Shown here one piece after another: positions 6,620 through 10,320 of a stretch of DNA of 10,320 bases. The stretch comes from an uncultured Sphingobium sp. GTDB taxonomy: Bacteria > Pseudomonadota > Alphaproteobacteria > Sphingomonadales > Sphingomonadaceae. The translations under genes and the position numbers were made by a program. Each line of letters starts with the position of its first letter. Positions within the stretch are counted from its first letter, which is position 1. The notes under the pieces are model-generated. The model worked only from the letters and a program-made list of their open reading frames with translations. It searched no databases and was not told the DNA's origin. Location of the stretch: positions 1 through 10,320 of the forward strand of contig CAJYHD010000736.1 of assembly GCA_913773715.1 (NCBI GenBank). The letters run 5' to 3'.

Positions 6620-8193
6620 GCAACGTAACCGACGTTCCGGCATTGACTTATCGCAACTACGGCATGGACACTCTGGGGCATATTCTGCGGCGCAACGCCG
6701 TTTGGTGGCCCAATCGCGATGCATTCGTCATGGCGGATCGACGCTTGTCGTATGGCGCCCTTTATGACCGTGGATCGCGTCTGGCCGCCTCGCTGGAAAA
6801 GCTGGGCGCAATCAAGCAAGACCGGATCGGCATGTTGTCGATGAATAGCATCGAGTATTTTGAGTTTTTTGCGGCTGCGGAAATCGCCGGTTTCATCGCG
6901 ACGCCGATCAGCTTCCGGGCCGCGGCGCCCGAGATTGCGCACCTGGTCAATGATTCCGGCACCTCTGTACTCTTCTTCGAGAAAGAGTATACCCCGATGG
7001 TAGATGGCCTCCGCGCCAGCCTCGATGGCGTGCGGCTCTATGTATGTGTCGGCGGCGATACCCCTGACTGGGCGCTCGACTACGAGCAGCTCATTGCCGA
7101 TGGCAGCGCGGATGGCCCATCGTTCCGATCGGAACCCGACGATCTGGTCTATCTGTTTTACACGAGCGGAACGACCGGGCGGCCCAAGGGCGTACCGATG
7201 AACCACCGCGGGCAGGTTCTAAGTGCCCGCTCCACTGCGAACCACCCCGCTCTTTCCCTGCTCCAGATTTCGCCAGCCTTCCATGTCGGAGGGCGTGGCC
7301 CGTCGCTGGGCGCCTACTGGGTCGGCGGAAAGACCGTTTTACTCAAGTCTTTCGATCCCACCGCGTTTCTGGAAACGGTTCAGCAAGAGGGGATCAACGC
7401 CAGTTTCATGGTCCCCGCGATGCTGATCGCGCTGCTCGACCATCCCGGCATCGACGAGTACGATCTTTCCACGCTGGAATTGATCATGCTGGCGTCGACC
7501 ACTATCTCGACCGAGTTGTTGCGGCGCGGACTGGAACGGTTTGGTCCGGTATTCTATCTGGCCTATGGGTCCACGGAAGCAGGCGGGGTAGCGCGGCTGC
7601 CCCGTCACGAAGTGCGGCTTGACGGTCCGGAAGAAGTGACGCGGCGCCTGGCCTCCGTTGGCCATTTCGAGGCCGAGGTCGACGGCGCGATCCTGGCCGA
7701 TGACGGCAATCCTTGTCCCGTGGGTGTGGTAGGGGAGATCTGCATCTACAATCCCCATATCTTCCTAGGTTACTGGAACAACGATAACGCCACACTCGCA
7801 GCTATGCACGGCGGCGCATTCCGCACTGGCGATCTCGGCTACGCGGACGATCAGGGCTATATCTTCCTGGTCGATCGCAAGAAGGACATGCTGATCACCG
7901 GCGGCGAAAACGTCTACTCGCGAGAAGTCGAGGAAGCACTGGATCGTCACCCGGTAGTCCGCGAATCCGCTGTGATTGGCAAGCCGGACCCCAAATGGGG
8001 TGAATCGGTATGCGCGGTGATCATTCTACACCCGGGTGAAACGCTGTCGGCCGAAGACCTGATCGCCTTCGCCCGTACTCAGATCGCCGGCTTCAAATGC
8101 CCCAAAACGGTATTCTTCGTTGAAGATATGCCCCGCCAAGGCACTGGCAAGACAGATAAGCTGGCGCTGCGCCGGCTCTATGGTGACGCATGA
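6616..8193 (+). CDS. AMP-forming acyl-CoA synthetase (ANL superfamily)
   Basis: A 525-residue adenylate-forming ligase that joins a carboxylic acid to CoA using ATP (acyl-AMP intermediate, AMP + PPi released). All signature motifs are intact: P-loop YTSGTTGRPKGV (182-193), A5 motif YGSTEAGG (317-324), TGDLG (404-408), hinge region DRKKDMLITGGENVYSREVEE (420-440) and the catalytic-lysine motif PRQGTGKTDK (506-515, Lys512). Its length and the GGENVYSREVEE segment match medium-/long-chain or aromatic-acid ligases of the FadD/cyclohexanecarboxylate-CoA-ligase kind. I cannot tell the substrate from sequence. It starts inside the SDR stop (ATGA) and stops inside the next start (ATGA, 8190-8193) with no strong ribosome site of its own, so expression depends on coupling. 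It is probably the step that commits the acid to the pathway. Confidence 0.94.
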   Translation: MSNVTDVPALTYRNYGMDTLGHILRRNAVWWPNRDAFVMADRRLSYGALYDRGSRLAASLEKLGAIKQDRIGMLSMNSIEYFEFFAAAEIAGFIATPISFRAAAPEIAHLVNDSGTSVLFFEKEYTPMVDGLRASLDGVRLYVCVGGDTPDWALDYEQLIADGSADGPSFRSEPDDLVYLFYTSGTTGRPKGVPMNHRGQVLSARSTANHPALSLLQISPAFHVGGRGPSLGAYWVGGKTVLLKSFDPTAFLETVQQEGINASFMVPAMLIALLDHPGIDEYDLSTLELIMLASTTISTELLRRGLERFGPVFYLAYGSTEAGGVARLPRHEVRLDGPEEVTRRLASVGHFEAEVDGAILADDGNPCPVGVVGEICIYNPHIFLGYWNNDNATLAAMHGGAFRTGDLGYADDQGYIFLVDRKKDMLITGGENVYSREVEEALDRHPVVRESAVIGKPDPKWGESVCAVIILHPGETLSAEDLIAFARTQIAGFKCPKTVFFVEDMPRQGTGKTDKLALRRLYGDA

Positions 8194-8972
8194 CCTATCC
8201 TGTTCTTCGTGAAACCCGAGATGATGTGGCGATCATCACACTCCATGATCCGGCGCGTCTCAATCCCTTGTCAGATGATATGCGCGCGGGATTGCTATTG
8301 AGGTTCGAGGCGGCGCTTGCGGACGAGGCGGTTCGCACCATCATCCTGACCGGCGCGGGGGGTAATTTCACCGCTGGCGCAGACATACGCCAACTCGGCT
8401 TGCCCGGCGGCCCTGACCCGGCGCGTTCCCGCCGTCGCCTGATGCCGCTGCACCGCCTGATGGAACTGATCGCCGGTGGTCCCAAGCCGGTGATCGCCGC
8501 TATCGAGGGTGCCGCGTTTGGTGCAGGACTTTCGATCGCAGCCGCAAGCGACTATCTGATCGGCGGCGATAGCGTGCGGTTCGGCGCGGCTTTCGGCAAG
8601 ATCGGGCTTACCGCTGACTGTGGCCTGATCTGGTCGTTGCCGCAACGCATTGGTCGTTCGCTGGCCCGCGATCTGATGTTCACCGGTCGTCCGGTAAAAG
8701 CAGAGGAAGCGCTGTCGATCGGTCTGGTCGACAGGATCGTTCCTGCGGGCACAGCGCTGGACGCGGCGCTAGCCAAAGCGGCGGAGTATCGCTCCGTCGC
8801 GCCCCTTGCCATCACGGCCATGAAGGCTGCCTTCGTCGAGAATGGCGGCACTCTTGGCGATGCGCTGGCTCTTGAGCGACAACAACAGCCCATGCTCAGC
8901 ATGACCGCTGATCATGCCGAAGGTATCGCCGCGTTCCGGGAAAAGCGTGCACCTGTGTTCAAAGGGCGATAG
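8190..8972 (+). CDS. Enoyl-CoA hydratase/isomerase (crotonase) family protein 2
   Basis: A 260-residue crotonase paralogous in fold to the first gene but clearly diverged. Oxyanion-hole segments are FTAGADI (60-66) and IEGAAFGAGLSIAAASD (105-121). The active-site stretch RFGAAFGKIGLTADCGLIW (130-148) has Phe135 and Asp161 where classic hydratases have their two Glu. Its Asp143 aligns with the catalytic Asp of PaaG-type enoyl-CoA isomerases (IPDSGGTW in PaaG). I therefore favour an isomerase or ring-/double-bond-shifting role over hydration, though I infer this from residues and not from any test. It is the last gene of the coupled SDR-ligase-crotonase unit, opening at ATGA with the ligase stop, and lies 157 bp before the IclR gene. 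The family is certain. Confidence 0.93.
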   Translation: MTYPVLRETRDDVAIITLHDPARLNPLSDDMRAGLLLRFEAALADEAVRTIILTGAGGNFTAGADIRQLGLPGGPDPARSRRRLMPLHRLMELIAGGPKPVIAAIEGAAFGAGLSIAAASDYLIGGDSVRFGAAFGKIGLTADCGLIWSLPQRIGRSLARDLMFTGRPVKAEEALSIGLVDRIVPAGTALDAALAKAAEYRSVAPLAITAMKAAFVENGGTLGDALALERQQQPMLSMTADHAEGIAAFREKRAPVFKGR

Positions 8973-9077
8973 GGAACGCTGTCGACCTACCCTCCAGCCC
9001 AATTGGATTTATCGCCAGCTGATCGGGCGGGTGATAGGGGCGTGCCGGCTTGTCAAAGAAACTGCCTCCGCTTGGTC

Positions 9078-9105
9078 TTGCTTATTTGCTTGGTGAATAT
9101 ATAAT
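9078..9105 (+). promoter_or_regulatory. Sigma-70-type promoter of the IclR gene
   Basis: The -10 box TATAAT (9100-9105) is a perfect consensus match. TTGCTT (9078-9083) stands 16 bp upstream as a -35 with three consensus bases. Transcription would start near 9112, leaving a leader of only about 18 nt before the GTG. The -10 lies inside the inverted repeat, so regulator binding should block it. Confidence 0.6.
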
Positions 9106-9110
9106 TCACC
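9092..9110. promoter_or_regulatory. Perfect inverted repeat, probable IclR operator
   Basis: GGTGAATATATAATTCACC has two 7-bp arms (GGTGAAT/ATTCACC, fully complementary) around ATATA, 19 bp in all, centred 30 bp before the regulator GTG. IclR-family dimers typically bind palindromes of this size and often repress their own gene. Because the site covers the -10 box, autorepression is the natural reading. I found no second perfect copy in the window. Confidence 0.65.
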
Positions 9111-9129
9111 TGGCGATATGGAGTAGGCA

Positions 9130-9927
9130 GTGTCAGGACCGGCTGGAGACGAAACAAAAAAAGCCAGCGTCGTCGCGCTGGTTAGGGGCCTGCGCATTCT
9201 GCAGTGCTTTGACCGGCCTGGCGCCGAACTGACAGTTTCCGAAATCGCTCGCCGGACCGGCCTGTCTCAGCCTACCGCCTGGCGGCTTTGTGGCACGTTG
9301 ATCGATTGCGGCTTTCTGGTCAAAGCTCCCACAGGGTCCGCCTTGCGTGTAGGCGCTCCCGCGCTGACACTTGGCTATGCCGCTATTCAAGGGCAGGATC
9401 TGCCTGCGATCGCTCGCCCCTACATGGCTCAAGTCGCGGCGCGGCTGGGGGCGACGATTACACTGGGCTTGAGCACCGGGCTTGAAATCGTATCGGTCGA
9501 TCAGGTCGATGGAGATTTCGTCGTCGCCAATCGGCCGGTCGGATGGCGGGCACCGATGACATCCATCCCCTCTGGCCTTGCCATCCTGGCCGTAATGCCA
9601 GAATTCGAGCGAGAAAAGGTTTTGGCGTCGATCGCCGCTCAGGACCCGGAAGCCTGGCCACGACGCCGTGATCGTATCGAAACCGCCCGCGCTCAGTTCG
9701 AGGCGGACGGCTATGTCTCACTGGTCATGATGCGCGGCCAATATGCCGCCGTTTCCGTGCCCTTGATCGAGGGTGATACGTCGAGGGGACGATATTGGAC
9801 GCTCAGCTGTGGTGGTTTGCGATCGCAATGGCCGCCTGAAGCGCTGACCGACGCGGCGCGTCAATTGAAGGATATACGTGCGTTGATTCAGCCTGCAGCT
9901 GCGATATTGGGAGCAACCGCCGCCTGA
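9130..9927 (+). CDS. IclR-family transcriptional regulator
   Basis: A 265-residue protein with an N-terminal winged helix-turn-helix and a C-terminal effector-binding domain. The DNA-binding part spans about 12-75: VVALVRGLRILQCFDR, then LTVSEIARRTGLSQPTAWRLC (34-54) with the recognition helix, then the wing ending GFLVKAPTG. The effector domain (about 90-260) has the usual DLPAIARPYMAQVAARLG (90-107), GLEIVSVDQV, SIPSGLAILA (145-154, where many members read HATALGKAL) and AAVSVPLIEG (206-215). Start is GTG at 9130 with GGAG (9120-9123) 6 nt upstream; no better ATG fits. It is read in the same direction as the catabolic genes, with its own promoter and operator. It likely senses a pathway acid or CoA ester and controls this cluster and itself. 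Family and length are normal; target and ligand are inferred. Confidence 0.92.
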   Translation: MSGPAGDETKKASVVALVRGLRILQCFDRPGAELTVSEIARRTGLSQPTAWRLCGTLIDCGFLVKAPTGSALRVGAPALTLGYAAIQGQDLPAIARPYMAQVAARLGATITLGLSTGLEIVSVDQVDGDFVVANRPVGWRAPMTSIPSGLAILAVMPEFEREKVLASIAAQDPEAWPRRRDRIETARAQFEADGYVSLVMMRGQYAAVSVPLIEGDTSRGRYWTLSCGGLRSQWPPEALTDAARQLKDIRALIQPAAAILGATAA

Positions 9928-10030
9928 AATTCTGCTGATGGCGAACTGAATGCTCAGGCGAAATAGGCCGGTCAGCATCGTCTTCAAGCAATCTAGGCAG
10001 CAAAACGCGCGCGGTGATCGCGTGTATCCC
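9928..10030. other. Convergent gap between IclR gene and CMD remnant
   Basis: 103 bp between two facing stop codons. An imperfect long-range pairing is possible (GCTGATGGC near 9934 with GCCGGTCAGC near 9968) and a short ACGCG...CGCGT (around 10003-10022), but there is no clean stem-plus-T terminator on either strand. Confidence 0.35.
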
Positions 10031-10228
10031 CTATTTGTAATCCAGGCCGCGCGCCGTGAAGACCTCCTCGGCGATGCGGATGCTTCCCAGGCCTGCGGGT
10101 AGGCCGCAATAGATAATCTGCTGGAGGAGAACCTCCTTGATCTCCTCCACCGTACAGCCATTGTTGAGCGCGCCGTTCACGTGGGCGCGCAACTCGGTGC
10201 CACGATTGAGCGCGGTCAGAGTGGCTAG
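10031..10228 (-). pseudogene. 5'-truncated carboxymuconolactone-decarboxylase-family gene
   Basis: The minus-strand frame ending at TAG (10033-10031) gives the C-terminal half of a CMD-family protein: LATLTALNRGTELRAHVNGA, then LNNGCTVEEIKEVLLQQIIY, then CGLPAGLGSIRIAEEVFTAR and GLDYK, 65 residues. Family members are usually about 125 or more, so the N-terminal half is missing. The family similarity stops at 10228, exactly where the transposase frame ends, so an IS insertion split the gene. No ATG remains in the fragment. The intact enzyme would be a CMD/alkylhydroperoxidase-D-like protein, often found in aromatic catabolism. The other half should lie beyond the IS, to the right of the window. 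Very probably non-functional, though a downstream in-frame GTG exists. Confidence 0.8.
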
Positions 10229-10320
10229 GCGGCGTGGACAAATTTGAGCCAGTATCTGGCGGTGGCGAGATGGACCATGCCGAGGAAGCTGCTGGCCAGT
10301 TGGTCGTAGCGGGTGGCGAT
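10225..10320 (-). CDS. IS5-family transposase, C-terminal end only
   Basis: The minus-strand frame open from the right edge reads IATRYDQLASSFLGMVHLAT then ARYWLKFVHAA and stops at TAG (10227-10225). This is the typical C-terminus (RYDQLASSFLGMVHLA...WLKF) of IS5-family DDE transposases common in alphaproteobacteria. The DDE residues and start lie outside the window. The last Ala codon and stop overlap CTAG (10225-10228), a probable target duplication, so the stop codon may be supplied by the host DNA. Confidence 0.8.
   Translation of the reverse strand: MATRYDQLASSFLGMVHLATARYWLKFVHAA
10229..10320. mobile_element. IS5-family insertion sequence, left end only
   Basis: The element starts at about 10229, just inside CTAG (10225-10228), and runs off the right edge. 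The terminus on the plus strand would read GGCGGCGTGGACAAATTTG, which should be its terminal inverted repeat; the opposite end is not visible to confirm this. CTAG/TA targets are usual for part of the IS5 family. It disrupts the CMD-family gene. Confidence 0.65.

Noticed and set aside
9718..10161. 147-codon minus-strand frame running across the IclR end and the CMD remnant
   Set aside because: It is out of frame with the CMD remnant and antisense to IclR. Both neighbours have clear family motifs in other frames.
1..10320. CRISPR arrays, tRNA or rRNA genes, phage or defence genes
   Set aside because: I saw no regularly spaced repeats, no tRNA-like cloverleaf, no rRNA sequence and no defence-type domains on either strand.

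Overview
The window is GC-rich, densely packed chromosomal or large-replicon DNA. It most resembles an alphaproteobacterium, and a sphingomonad (Novosphingobium/Sphingobium type) is my best guess. That guess rests on base composition, gene content (CoA-ester catabolism, IclR control) and the C-terminus of an IS5-type transposase at the right edge. It is an inference from general knowledge, not a match I could run.

Layout, left to right: (1) an alpha/beta hydrolase on the minus strand, cut by the left edge (1-906), preceded by a possible 13-codon leader ORF. (2) A divergent intergenic region of about 530 bp (907-1440) with one doubtful minus-strand ORF and an AT-rich, operator-like site. (3) A plus-strand run of six catabolic genes: crotonase 1 (1441-2229), an APH/ecdysteroid-kinase-like phosphotransferase (2290-3423), an ADP(NDP)-forming acyl-CoA synthetase (3582-5663), an SDR (5786-6619), an AMP-forming acyl-CoA ligase (6616-8193) and crotonase 2 (8190-8972). 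(4) A plus-strand IclR-family regulator (9130-9927) whose promoter carries a perfect inverted repeat over a consensus -10 box. (5) A convergent minus-strand remnant of a carboxymuconolactone-decarboxylase-like gene (10031-10228), broken by an IS5-family element that runs off the right edge.

The six genes read as one catabolic module for an unidentified carboxylic acid. SDR, ligase and crotonase 2 are joined by ATGA stop/start overlaps and must be co-translated. The other genes are separated by 60-158 bp, and a 12-bp-stem hairpin lies before the SDR. A plausible job is CoA activation by the AMP-forming ligase, alcohol/ketone redox by the SDR, phosphorylation of a hydroxyl by the kinase, isomerisation, elimination or hydration by the two crotonases, and a thioester/ATP exchange step by the ADP-forming synthetase. 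The mix of ligase, SDR and APH-like kinase recalls the levulinate (4-hydroxyacyl-CoA) pathway LvaADE, but no acyl-CoA dehydrogenase (LvaC) or LvaB homologue is present and two non-canonical crotonases stand in. That possible kinase-crotonase route is the most interesting idea in the window, and it is a hypothesis.
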